Positions 17,204-26,054 of a stretch of DNA of 64,000 bases are shown here, piece after piece. Position 1 is the stretch's first letter. Each line of letters begins with the position of its first letter. The position numbers were made by a program, and so were the translations under genes. The stretch is from Gammaproteobacteria bacterium UBA2675 (GTDB taxonomy: Bacteria > Pseudomonadota > Gammaproteobacteria > Pseudomonadales > Pseudohongiellaceae). The notes below the pieces were generated by a model. That model made no database searches and had not been told where the DNA came from. It saw only the letters and a program-made list of their open reading frames with translations. The stretch lies in the NCBI GenBank assembly GCA_002354805.1, contig DEMH01000014.1, positions 62,001 to 126,000 of the forward strand, read 5' to 3'.

Positions 17204-18427
17204 ATGAGAGCTGCCACCATGATTCAGATCAGACGTTTCGCATCGCAAATCCGCCTTTTTGTCGCTGCCATGGTGTGCCTGATCTGTGCGGCAGCTGCGG
17301 CCGACGACGGCTCGGTTGGCATCGTGTCGAAACAGGTGTTCACAACGCAGAACTTTGAGACATTCAACGGCGCCAGGATTGCTGAGGTCAATGTTGGCTG
17401 GGAGGCCTATGGGCAGCTGAATGAGCGCAAGGACAATGTTGTGCTTATCACGCATTTCTTTTCCGGCAACAGCCATGCCGCCGGTCGCTATGATCCGGAC
17501 GACGCGCTGCCGGGCTACTGGGACAGCATCATCGGGCCCGGCAAAGCCATTGATACCAACAAGTATTACGTCATCAGCTCGGACACTCTGGTAAATCAGG
17601 AACCGCATAACCCCATGGTTACCACAACGGGACCGGCCAGCATCAATCCCGCGACAGGACAGCCCTACGCCCTCGACTTTCCGGTGGTCACCATCCGTGA
17701 CTTTGTCAATGTCCAGAAGGCGCTGCTGGACAGCCTGGGCGTGACCCGGCTGCATGCCGTCGTTGGAGCATCAATGGGATCCCTGCAGGCTCTGGATTGG
17801 GCGACTGCCTACCCTGACTTCGTCCAGCGCGTCATTTCAGTGATTGGCGGGGGTGCTGTTGATCCATGGACCATCGCTACCCTGCAGCAGTGGGCCAACC
17901 CCATTATTGCCGACCCTAACTGGAATAACGGTGACTATTACCAGGGCGATGCGCCGATAGTGGGTCTGCGGCAGGCACTAGGCATGGTCACCCTGCAGGC
18001 CATGCACCCGATGATGTTCAACCAGATCTACGCCGCCAGCGGCCCCCGGGAAACTGCACCGCTGCAGGATATTCGTGCCGACTTTAACGTGGTGCAGCAG
18101 CTGAATGCAGCCGCCGAGGCGCGTACACGGTATGCCGACGCCAATCACGTACTGTATCTGGTGCGGGCCAACCAACTGTATATGGCCGGTTTTTCGGAGA
18201 CGCTGGGCGCAGGTTTGGCTCCGGTTACCGCAAAAACACTGTTTCTCCCCGCCAGCAACGACCTGTTGCTGCAGCCCTACCTGGCCCGTACGGCCCATGA
18301 AACGCTCATCGGGCTGGGCAAACGCAGTGCCTATGAAGAGATAGAAGGCCCCTGGGGACACCTGGATGGCGTCTATCTTATTGACCAAAAGGCGGAATTG
18401 ATTGAAGATTTCCTGAGTACCGAGTAA
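17204..18427 (+). CDS. Exported alpha/beta hydrolase of the MetX (homoserine acetyltransferase) family
   Basis: A 407-residue alpha/beta hydrolase with the MetX layout: oxyanion region THFFSGNSH, nucleophile Ser190 in VVGASMGSLQAL, Asp353 (PASNDLL) and His386 (GPWGHLDG). Unlike true MetX it begins with a hydrophobic signal sequence (about 15-33, ending AAAADD), so it should work in the periplasm. That makes methionine synthesis unlikely; an esterase, thioesterase or acyltransferase acting on an imported substrate fits better. It is the third gene after the permease and CoA ligase. Starts at 17204 and 17219 are possible; neither has a strong ribosome binding site. Confidence 0.75.
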   Translation: MRAATMIQIRRFASQIRLFVAAMVCLICAAAAADDGSVGIVSKQVFTTQNFETFNGARIAEVNVGWEAYGQLNERKDNVVLITHFFSGNSHAAGRYDPDDALPGYWDSIIGPGKAIDTNKYYVISSDTLVNQEPHNPMVTTTGPASINPATGQPYALDFPVVTIRDFVNVQKALLDSLGVTRLHAVVGASMGSLQALDWATAYPDFVQRVISVIGGGAVDPWTIATLQQWANPIIADPNWNNGDYYQGDAPIVGLRQALGMVTLQAMHPMMFNQIYAASGPRETAPLQDIRADFNVVQQLNAAAEARTRYADANHVLYLVRANQLYMAGFSETLGAGLAPVTAKTLFLPASNDLLLQPYLARTAHETLIGLGKRSAYEEIEGPWGHLDGVYLIDQKAELIEDFLSTE

Positions 18428-18606
18428 GTTTTCGTAAGCTCATCCGGCCTGTAGCTGAATCACCACAAATTGTGACAAATTTGCATTGGAACTTGATACT
18501 TGCTTGAAACGGGCATAGCCTAGTGTTCCAGGCGATAAAATATTATAGTAGCAAGCTCAAAAACCAGCCTCCATCAATCTTTTAATAATAAGTGGAGAAT
18601 TCATCC

Positions 18607-19194
18607 GTGAACTCTAGACTGACCCGCAGACGATTTATCAAGGGCGTCATATTCGTTGGGGCCGCTGCGTCAAGTGGTGCCGGACTGTATTACGCGTCGG
18701 CTGCTTCAAGATCCGCCGGCGGCGTAGAACGCCTGATATCCCTTAACATCAACGGTCGTACGCGTCGTGTCGACGTGGCACCCCAGGAAACCCTCGCGCA
18801 CACACTGCGTTACAAGCTGGGTCTGACCGGTACCAAGATCGGCTGTAACCGCGGTGAATGTGGCGCATGTACAGTCACCATCGACGACGTCACCAACTAT
18901 GCGTGCTCCACACTGACCCATTCGGTCAAGGACCGTGCGGTGCTGACAGTCGAAGGCCTGCGCGCCGCCGACGGCACGCTGCACCCCGTACAGCAGGCGT
19001 TCATTGATGAGCTGAGTCCACAGTGCGGTTTCTGCACACCCGGACAGATCATGTCAGCTGTTGCCCTGCTGAAAGTGAATCCACGACCCACCCGCGATGA
19101 AGTTCGCCAGGCGATGGCCGGCAACCTGTGTCGCTGTGGTGCCTATGAACACTATCTGAATGGCGTGATGCGCGCCTCGGGGCAATTGTCATGA
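18607..19194 (+). CDS. Molybdenum hydroxylase, [2Fe-2S] subunit with Tat signal
   Basis: A 195-residue small subunit of the xanthine dehydrogenase/aldehyde oxidase family. It starts with a twin-arginine signal (TRRRFIKGV followed by a hydrophobic stretch), so the folded complex is exported. Cluster II ligands are CNRGECGAC with a distal Cys; cluster I ligands are QCGFC and CRC in GNLCRCGAYEHY. The likely start is GTG at 18607, because GGAG at 18594-18597 sits nine bases upstream; an in-frame GTG at 18592 overlaps that element. Its stop overlaps the large-subunit start by four bases. It passes electrons from the molybdenum site toward the FAD subunit. Confidence 0.88.
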   Translation: MNSRLTRRRFIKGVIFVGAAASSGAGLYYASAASRSAGGVERLISLNINGRTRRVDVAPQETLAHTLRYKLGLTGTKIGCNRGECGACTVTIDDVTNYACSTLTHSVKDRAVLTVEGLRAADGTLHPVQQAFIDELSPQCGFCTPGQIMSAVALLKVNPRPTRDEVRQAMAGNLCRCGAYEHYLNGVMRASGQLS

Positions 19195-21632
19195 CATACA
19201 AGCATATCGGTAAGAATTTCACTCCGCCGGATATCGAAGCCAAGGTAACCGGCGCTGCGCGTTACGCAGAAGACTTCAAAAAAGACGGCATGGTATTCGC
19301 CCGTCTGCTGACCAGCCCGCTGCCCGCGGGTCGCATTATCAGCATTGACACCTCTGAAGCTGAAGCAATGGAAGGCGTGGTTGGCATTCTGACTACCGCT
19401 GACCTGCCGCAGCCGCCACCGCCCGCTAACCCGGCGCTGGCATCAGATCACATTACCTACATCGGTCAGCCTCTACTTGCGGTCGCTGCGGTCACTGAAG
19501 AGATTGCCGAAAACGCAATCGAGAAAATCCGCATTGAGTTTGAGCGCCGCCCGTTCGTGACTGACCCGCTGGACACACTGGTTGAAGGCGGCCCGAACCC
19601 CTACCCGACTGGTAACACGCTGATCCGTAACGCCGGTGATGCGGCAGCCGGTACCACTGCGGCTGGTACAGATGTTGGTGAGATCAAGTGGTCACGCGAT
19701 GCCATGAACGCATTCCGTGCCGGCCGCGAGCCCAGCGGCGTCACCTTCGGTGATGAGTGGGGTTACGGCGATATTGATGCGGAATTCGCACAGTGCACAA
19801 CTATCGTTGAAGAGCCTTTTGTGACCATCGGTCAGCCGCACCACGCGCTGGAACCGCGCACAGGTATGGCTTACTGGGAAAATGGCCGTTGCTACTTCCA
19901 CGGCTCCCTGCAGAGTCACACCATTGCGGTTGCACCACTGGCCGGCATGCTGGGGATTGACCCGGCCAACCTGGTATTCATCAATGAATACACCGGTGGC
20001 GGTTTCGGTGGCAAGATTTTCCCTTACCCCATCATGGCGGTAACCGGTCACCTGGCCCGCAAGATCAACCGTCCCGTACAATTGCGTATCACTCGTGAAG
20101 AAGAGTTCTACATCGGCTCGGCGCGGGCTGGCATGCAGGGCTGGATCAAACTGGGCCTGAAGCCTAACGGCGAAGTTGGCGCTGTAGACACTGTTATAGT
20201 TGGTGATGCCGGTTCTGGCGGTGGCGCCAGCGGCAGCTCGGCAGCAGAACACATCACACTGATGCTGCAGCCAGCTGCAGCTCGCTTCCGTGGTGTCAGC
20301 ATCTATACCAATACCACACCGCGCGGTGCGCAGCGTGGTCCAGGCCAGAACGAAATGGCGGCTGTACTGGCTCCCATTTACGACAAGGCTATCCGCCAGG
20401 CCGGTCTCGATCGTATGGAAGTCCGTCGCCTGAACGCGCCGGTCAGCGAAGACAAGATTGGTCCACGCCGTGGCGATCTGACCAGTGCCTTTTTCCCGCA
20501 GGCCATTCAGATGGGCGCGGACATGTTTAACTGGAACGAGCGCTCACAGCGTTCCGGCCAGCGCAACGGCAGCAAAGTAACCGGTATTGGCATTGGCATG
20601 GGTTATCACTCAGCCGGCGCCAGCGGATACGACGGTCTGTGCCGCATCGGCACCGACGGCAAGCTTTACCTGCACACCGGTGTTGGTAACCTGGGCACGT
20701 ACTCCTACGCAGCTGTTGTGCGTACCGCCGCAGAAGTCCTGAAAGTAGACTGGGATAACTGTGAGATCGTACGCGGCAACACCGACCTGCACCTGCCTTA
20801 CAGCACTTACCAGGCCGGCAGTAACACCATGTTCACCGAAGTACGTACCAACTACGTGGCTGCCCAGGATGCCCTGCGCAAACTGAAAGCCATTGCAGCC
20901 GCTGATCTGGGCGGCAATGCGGATGACTACGACATCGACGGACAGCGCGTATTCCTGACCAGCAACCCGGAACAGGGCATGACCTACGCCGAAGCCGCAC
21001 AGCGTGCCGTGGCAATGGGTGGTGAATACAGTGGCCAGGAGTTCCCTGAAAACCTCAATGACGTCACCAAGCGTGCCGTGCAGGGTCTGGCAGGCAGCGG
21101 CCTGATCGGTGTTGCCAAGGACTCTCGTCACTCTGGCACAGTGCCAGCCATGACCATCGGTTTCATGGAAATCGAAATGGATCTGGATACCGGCAAGTAC
21201 GATATCGTCGATTACACCTGCGTCGCCGACTGCGGCACCATCATTCACCCACTGGGCTTCCGTCAGGGTATGAACGGTGGCGGTGTCTGGGGTGTGGGTC
21301 TGTCCGGCTACGAACGCCATGTATACGATCCTCAGAATGGCCTGCCCGCCAACGTGGGCCTTTATCAGGCCAGAATCCCAAGCTATCTGGACGTCCCGCA
21401 TGTCACCAACAGTGGCGCACTGGACATCCCGGATCCACAGAGCCCGATGGGATCTCGAGGTGTGGGTGAGCCAGCTCAGGGATGTGCGGCAGCCGCACTG
21501 TCCAGCGCGATCTCCGATGCGCTGAACGGACACCTGTTCAACCGCGCGCCGATCACTCCGGACATGATCGTGAATCATGTAGCGCAGCTTGATCAGTACA
21601 ACACCGGCGAACTGAAAACGAACACATTCTGA
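19191..21632 (+). CDS. Molybdenum hydroxylase, large molybdopterin-binding subunit
   Basis: An 813-residue catalytic subunit of the xanthine dehydrogenase/CO dehydrogenase/aldehyde oxidoreductase family, holding the molybdopterin cytosine dinucleotide site. Visible features are the N-terminal a/b hammerhead (VTGAARYAEDF), the GGGFGGK motif near 270, PRGAQRGPGQNE near 382, and the catalytic glutamate Glu760 in GSRGVGEPAQG. The active-site loop lacks the AYRGAGR signature of CO dehydrogenase. It hydroxylates an aldehyde, purine or N-heterocycle; the substrate cannot be told. It lacks its own signal and would be co-exported with the Tat-tagged small subunit. Confidence 0.88.
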   Translation: MTYKHIGKNFTPPDIEAKVTGAARYAEDFKKDGMVFARLLTSPLPAGRIISIDTSEAEAMEGVVGILTTADLPQPPPPANPALASDHITYIGQPLLAVAAVTEEIAENAIEKIRIEFERRPFVTDPLDTLVEGGPNPYPTGNTLIRNAGDAAAGTTAAGTDVGEIKWSRDAMNAFRAGREPSGVTFGDEWGYGDIDAEFAQCTTIVEEPFVTIGQPHHALEPRTGMAYWENGRCYFHGSLQSHTIAVAPLAGMLGIDPANLVFINEYTGGGFGGKIFPYPIMAVTGHLARKINRPVQLRITREEEFYIGSARAGMQGWIKLGLKPNGEVGAVDTVIVGDAGSGGGASGSSAAEHITLMLQPAAARFRGVSIYTNTTPRGAQRGPGQNEMAAVLAPIYDKAIRQAGLDRMEVRRLNAPVSEDKIGPRRGDLTSAFFPQAIQMGADMFNWNERSQRSGQRNGSKVTGIGIGMGYHSAGASGYDGLCRIGTDGKLYLHTGVGNLGTYSYAAVVRTAAEVLKVDWDNCEIVRGNTDLHLPYSTYQAGSNTMFTEVRTNYVAAQDALRKLKAIAAADLGGNADDYDIDGQRVFLTSNPEQGMTYAEAAQRAVAMGGEYSGQEFPENLNDVTKRAVQGLAGSGLIGVAKDSRHSGTVPAMTIGFMEIEMDLDTGKYDIVDYTCVADCGTIIHPLGFRQGMNGGGVWGVGLSGYERHVYDPQNGLPANVGLYQARIPSYLDVPHVTNSGALDIPDPQSPMGSRGVGEPAQGCAAAALSSAISDALNGHLFNRAPITPDMIVNHVAQLDQYNTGELKTNTF

Positions 21633-21642
21633 GGTTTTAACT

Positions 21643-22638
21643 ATGCCAGCTTATGACAATATGCCAGAAATGGGCCTCTATCAGCCGGTTCAGGTTGAAG
21701 ATGCCCTCGCGCTAGCCTCACGCCTCGCCGATCGCGGCTGGTTGCTGGGTGGCGGTCAGGACACCTACGGGTGGATCAAAGACCGCGCCAAGCGCCCGGA
21801 AGCGCTGATCGATCTGAACGGAATTGAAGCACTGCGCGGTATTCGCGAAACCAGTGATGGCATCGAAATCGGTGCCCTCACTACTCTGACTGAAGTGGCG
21901 ACAAGCCCCATCATCATGGAGCGCTACGCTCTGTTGGCCAAGGCAGCCAGTGTTGTTGCCAGCCCGCAGATCCGTAATGTCGGCACCCTGGCCGGCAACA
22001 TGGCTCAGGACGTGCGCTGCTGGTACTATCGTCGCGGCCTGGCCTGCTACCGCGCTGGTGGCAACCTGTGCTACGCCGATACGCCGGATGGCCAGAACCG
22101 CGAACACGCCCTGTTCGACGCCAGCCGTTGCGTTGCCGTCACACCCAGCGACACAGCACCTGCTCTGGTAGCTCTGGAAGCACAGATGGTCATTCGCAAC
22201 GAAGGTGGCGAGCGCATCGTCGACGCTGAGGACTTCTGGATTGGGCCAGCGCTGGACATCGAGAACACCACTGTTCTGCGTCCAGGCGACATCCTGACAG
22301 CGGTTCGCATCCCGGCCAAGTGGGCCAACGCCGAGTTTTACTTCGAGAAGGTCGCAGACCGTAACGTATGGGACTTTGCCCTGGTAAGCATCGCTGCTGC
22401 AATGCGCGTAGAGGGCGGCAACATCGCTGACTCACGCATGGTCGCAGGCGCTGTTCAGTGCACGCCACGTCGCCTGACAAACGTTGAGCGTGCCATTCGG
22501 GGTCAGCCTCGCAACCAGGCAACTGCTGATATGGTTGCAGGTATGGCCAGCCAGGGCGCCAAGCCGCTGACGCGCAACCACTTTAAGATGCCACTGATGG
22601 ACAATCTGGTTAAGCGTGCCTTGACCATGACTGCCTGA
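21643..22638 (+). CDS. Molybdenum hydroxylase, FAD subunit with extra [4Fe-4S] site
   Basis: A 331-residue FAD-binding subunit (LLGGGQDTYGWIK for the pyrophosphate site, then ASPQIRNVGTLAGNM). Residues 121-165 contain four cysteines, Cys126, Cys135, Cys143 and Cys163, in a loop absent from ordinary xanthine dehydrogenase. The same insertion in 4-hydroxybenzoyl-CoA reductase HcrB and in E. coli PaoB binds a [4Fe-4S] cluster. With the Tat-tagged small subunit, this points to a periplasmic PaoABC-like oxidoreductase. The gene is 10 bases after the large subunit and ends at a strong terminator. No PaoD/XdhC-type maturation gene is adjacent. Confidence 0.85.
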   Translation: MPAYDNMPEMGLYQPVQVEDALALASRLADRGWLLGGGQDTYGWIKDRAKRPEALIDLNGIEALRGIRETSDGIEIGALTTLTEVATSPIIMERYALLAKAASVVASPQIRNVGTLAGNMAQDVRCWYYRRGLACYRAGGNLCYADTPDGQNREHALFDASRCVAVTPSDTAPALVALEAQMVIRNEGGERIVDAEDFWIGPALDIENTTVLRPGDILTAVRIPAKWANAEFYFEKVADRNVWDFALVSIAAAMRVEGGNIADSRMVAGAVQCTPRRLTNVERAIRGQPRNQATADMVAGMASQGAKPLTRNHFKMPLMDNLVKRALTMTA

Positions 22639-22682
22639 CAGGCACTAGCTGATCGCCGGTCGCAAGGCTGGCAAACTAAAAG

Positions 22683-22719
22683 ACGGCGCGCTGATGTCTT
22701 CAGCAGCGCCGTTTTTTTT
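22683..22719 (+). terminator. Intrinsic terminator of the molybdenum hydroxylase operon
   Basis: A GC-rich stem (22683-22694 with 22700-22712, one bulged base) followed by eight T residues, 45 bases past the FAD-subunit stop codon. It closes the plus-strand operon just before the convergent ABC exporter gene. Confidence 0.88.
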
Positions 22720-22734
22720 GCATCGCCGGTGCAC

Positions 22735-24813
22735 TCAAAGCTGACTGAACTGTATGATTCGACTGGCAGCTCTCAGCGCGACTGGCCGATGCGATATGAG
22801 CACCACGGTGCAGGACAGATCACGAAGGTTTTTGAGTATCCCCTCCTCCAGAGCCTCATCCAGATTTGCGGTTGCTTCATCCAGAAACATGATCGCGGGC
22901 CTTTTGTAGAATGCCCTGGCCAGCAGAATTCGCTGTTGCTGCCCGGCAGACATCATCGAACCCATGTCCCCTACCAGGCTGTTAAATCCCATTGGCAGCT
23001 CCGCCACAAAGGTTTTAATCCCGGCCTGCTCAGCGGCGAGTTCCATAAGCGATTGATCTGCGCCTTCATCGAACAGAGTGATGTTGTCTGCAATGGAACC
23101 CGACAGGAGCTGATCGGTCTGCAGGACCCCGGCACATGCATAGCGATACTCGCGTAGTCCAAACTGCAGGATATCGATACCATCAACGAGCACCCGCCCG
23201 CCGGTGGGTTTAAGCAGGCCGGCCATGATTTTCAGAAGTGTCGATTTGCCTGCTCCGGACACCCCTGAAATCGCCAGCACCTCGCCCGCTTTCACATCAA
23301 TACTGATGCCATCGATAATTGGAGCTGCTGCGCCGGGATAGGTGTAAGAAACGTTCTCGATCGTTAGCTGCCCCTTCACACGCCTGCGCACTGCAGGCAT
23401 ATGCAGGGATTCGGTTTCCCGCTCGGCACAGGTTATGTCCGAAACCCTTTCAAGCTGGAGCCTGACCAGACGAATCTGCACCAGCTTTTCGATAAAGGAT
23501 CTTATGGCGCTGGTGAAATTTCCCTTGAGTGCAACAAAGGCTGTCAGAAAGCCGAGCGTGATATTGCCTTCCAGTACCAGGCTCGCCGCCAGAAAAACCA
23601 CAACCACATGCTCTGCCGTAGTCAGCACGCCGTAAACAGCGTCAATGTTAATGCTGAACCTTGCCAGTCTGACCTGGGCGTTGATCTGCTCAGCGTAGCG
23701 ATTTCGCCACAGGAACTGTCGCGTCAACTCACGGCAATAAAATTTGATGACCTCGATCGTGCGCATATTTTCCATCAGCTGTGAGCTGGTTTTCGCCTCC
23801 GCTACCACAACCTGTTCCTGCAGAGACTGCATGGCTGGAATACAGACCACTTTTAACAAGGCAGACACCATTACGAACAGAAGCACCGTCAACGCCAGCA
23901 TGGCGCTGAAGTAGAACATGACCAGCAGAGTAATCAGCGCGAACACCCCGTCAAGAACAACAGTTATCAGATCCTCTGTAAGAATGCGCCTGATCTCCCT
24001 GATCGAGCCAAAGCGCGACACCAGGTCGCCGACATGACGTTTCTCAAAGTAAGAGACCGGCAGGCTTAATAGATGGGTCAGGACATTACCAGCCATCTGG
24101 AACCCGATCTGATTGGAAAAGTACAGCTGCACCTGTGATCGGGCATAGGTCATTGCTACCGATGTCAGCCCCAGCATCAAAAAGGCCAGAGCCAGCAGAC
24201 TGAGAACATCGGCATCCTGTCTTGCCACGCCTTCGTCTATGACCAGCTGCATGTAGAACGCGCTGCCTATCGATGCCAGTTGCAGAAACAGCGACAGGAC
24301 AAACAGCTGACCAACGGCTCGATTGAAACCAGGGTAACGGCGGTACAGATCAGAAATTCGCGACCGCATCGCGGTAGCACCATGCTGAAACTCAGCGCCA
24401 GGTGTCATCTCCAGAGCGATGCCGGTAAAATGCCTGCCTACTTCAGTCATACTGTAACGCCGTTCCCCGACTGCAGGATCGTGAATGCGGATACTGCGTT
24501 TGCTGACGCTCTTGAGTACAACAAAGTGATTCATGTCCCAGTGCAGCACTGCTGGCAACTGAATCGCTGAGAGATCTTTGATGTCCAGTTTCAACGGCCT
24601 GGCCTTCAGACTAATCGACTCTCCGATGGACAACAGGTCAGACAGACGACTCCCCCGGCCGGATATTTCGTGACGGCTCCGCAGGGTGTTGAGATCTATT
24701 CTATTACCGAAGAAACTGGCTATCATGGCAATGCAGGCGAGACCACATTCTGCACGCTCGGACTGCAGGATCACGGGTAGGCGATATCTGCCACCAAACA
24801 GTGAGGCAATCAT
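22735..24813 (-). CDS. C39-peptidase ABC exporter (CvaB/RaxB-like)
   Basis: A 692-residue fusion of an N-terminal C39 cysteine-peptidase domain (1-135), a six-helix membrane domain (160-440) and an ATPase. The peptidase is intact: Gln17, Cys23 (ERAECGLACIAM), His96 (DMNHFVVL) and Asp112 (IHDPAVG). The ATPase has Walker A GVSGAGKST, signature MSAGQQQRI, Walker B AIMFLDEATANLD and H-loop ISHRP. Homologues remove double-glycine leaders from bacteriocin-type peptides while exporting them. Its start overlaps the HlyD-type gene by four bases. It is the last gene of the acyl-ligase cluster; no double-glycine precursor gene is visible nearby, so the cargo is unknown. Confidence 0.9.
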   Translation of the reverse strand: MIASLFGGRYRLPVILQSERAECGLACIAMIASFFGNRIDLNTLRSRHEISGRGSRLSDLLSIGESISLKARPLKLDIKDLSAIQLPAVLHWDMNHFVVLKSVSKRSIRIHDPAVGERRYSMTEVGRHFTGIALEMTPGAEFQHGATAMRSRISDLYRRYPGFNRAVGQLFVLSLFLQLASIGSAFYMQLVIDEGVARQDADVLSLLALAFLMLGLTSVAMTYARSQVQLYFSNQIGFQMAGNVLTHLLSLPVSYFEKRHVGDLVSRFGSIREIRRILTEDLITVVLDGVFALITLLVMFYFSAMLALTVLLFVMVSALLKVVCIPAMQSLQEQVVVAEAKTSSQLMENMRTIEVIKFYCRELTRQFLWRNRYAEQINAQVRLARFSINIDAVYGVLTTAEHVVVVFLAASLVLEGNITLGFLTAFVALKGNFTSAIRSFIEKLVQIRLVRLQLERVSDITCAERETESLHMPAVRRRVKGQLTIENVSYTYPGAAAPIIDGISIDVKAGEVLAISGVSGAGKSTLLKIMAGLLKPTGGRVLVDGIDILQFGLREYRYACAGVLQTDQLLSGSIADNITLFDEGADQSLMELAAEQAGIKTFVAELPMGFNSLVGDMGSMMSAGQQQRILLARAFYKRPAIMFLDEATANLDEALEEGILKNLRDLSCTVVLISHRPVALRAASRIIQFSQL

Positions 24814-26054
24814 AAGCGACGCTCCACGCTACTGAGAGGCCTGGTTATTCGTTGCATCAGGGTTTCCTCACCAGTCACGACGTCCGCGGTGAACTGCATA
24901 CCCGGCTGCAGCTGATAATGCGTCCCTGCATGTACGATGACGCCCTCTATATTGGCTCTGACAAGGTATACGGGCTCGTTCACTTCCAGCGGTATCAAAT
25001 GTTCTCGTGGGTCTATTACCGTCCCTGATATTCTCGCCACTTCTGCGCTGTGTGTTCCATACAACTGATAGGGAAATGCGTCATAGCTCATCATCAACTC
25101 CTGTCCCGTCCTGAGCTCTCCAATGGCCCGGGATGGCAGATAAAGATGAGCCTCCAGCTCCAGGATTTCCGGCAGGATAGTGAGGAGGGGTAAGCGGGCG
25201 TCCACAGACTCCCCCACATCGTACATCAGGTTATCTATGATGCCGGATACGGGGGCAACTATGCTCTGAGCAGACAGAGTATGCAGCTCAGCACGGCGCT
25301 GCTGCAGCTGCAGCAGGTTAACTGCGAGACTCAACTGCTGATCATGTGACTGTGCCTGCACCATTTCCAGTTGCTGTGTTGAGTCCAGTAATGCCGACTC
25401 TCTGGTGAGCAACTCAGCTTCGGATGCTTTACTCTGTTGATGCAGTGCCACCTGTTCGGATTTGATTCGATCCAGCTCACGCCGTGAGATAAGGTCACGC
25501 TCAAACAATTTCTGATGTTTGTTGTAATCGCTGTCAACAATTTCGAGACGCTGCTCCAATAGTCGATGCGCCTGCTCCGCGATCTTCAATTCCTCAACCA
25601 GGCCCTGGGTTCTGCTGTTAAATTTCTTCAGCTCGATACGTGTCTGTAATTCTCGATTGACCTGACGCTGCTTCAGAATCTGGATCTGGCTATCGACCAG
25701 CGCCATCTGCGCCTCCAGCTGGTTATTTCCTTTATTGTCATATCCCGGGGCGCTGATAGTCATCAACACCTGCCCGGCTTCTACCAGATCACCTTCACTG
25801 ATATTAATCGCCGAAATTGTGCCAGTGTTGTTTGCATACACTTTCGATTCGCCTACTACTGGACTGAGATAACCACGCACGCGCTCAACCTGCTTGAATT
25901 TCGCGAAGGTGGCAAACAACACAAACATAAGACAGGCCATGAGCGCACCTGTCACCATTAATCTCACAGTGACCGGTTGGTACAGTACTCCATCGCCAAA
26001 CCGAGAACCACGACTGAATAGCAGAGCTTCTTCCCGAAACAACATGCCGGTCAC
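24810..26054 (-). CDS. HlyD-family membrane fusion protein (CvaA/RaxA-like)
   Basis: A 414-residue periplasmic adaptor with one N-terminal membrane helix (about 30-50), a split lipoyl/barrel-sandwich domain (GTISAINISEGDLVEAGQVLMTI and its partner SIVAPVSGIIDNL near 285), a long coiled-coil hairpin (125-275) and a beta-barrel C-terminus. It links the C39 ABC exporter to an outer-membrane TolC-type channel, which is not encoded here. It starts at GTG overlapping the acyltransferase stop (or ATG at 26045) and overlaps the exporter start by four bases. The pairing with a C39 exporter is standard for type I export of peptides. Confidence 0.88.
   Translation of the reverse strand: MTGMLFREEALLFSRGSRFGDGVLYQPVTVRLMVTGALMACLMFVLFATFAKFKQVERVRGYLSPVVGESKVYANNTGTISAINISEGDLVEAGQVLMTISAPGYDNKGNNQLEAQMALVDSQIQILKQRQVNRELQTRIELKKFNSRTQGLVEELKIAEQAHRLLEQRLEIVDSDYNKHQKLFERDLISRRELDRIKSEQVALHQQSKASEAELLTRESALLDSTQQLEMVQAQSHDQQLSLAVNLLQLQQRRAELHTLSAQSIVAPVSGIIDNLMYDVGESVDARLPLLTILPEILELEAHLYLPSRAIGELRTGQELMMSYDAFPYQLYGTHSAEVARISGTVIDPREHLIPLEVNEPVYLVRANIEGVIVHAGTHYQLQPGMQFTADVVTGEETLMQRITRPLSSVERRL

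Noticed and set aside
20610..21578. A 322-residue open frame on the minus strand inside the molybdenum hydroxylase gene
   Set aside because: It lies wholly opposite a strongly conserved gene and has no recognisable domain; it is a codon-bias shadow.
22640..22735. Small peptide gene beside the C39 exporter
   Set aside because: The space holds only the terminator of the opposite operon; no frame with a start and ribosome binding site.
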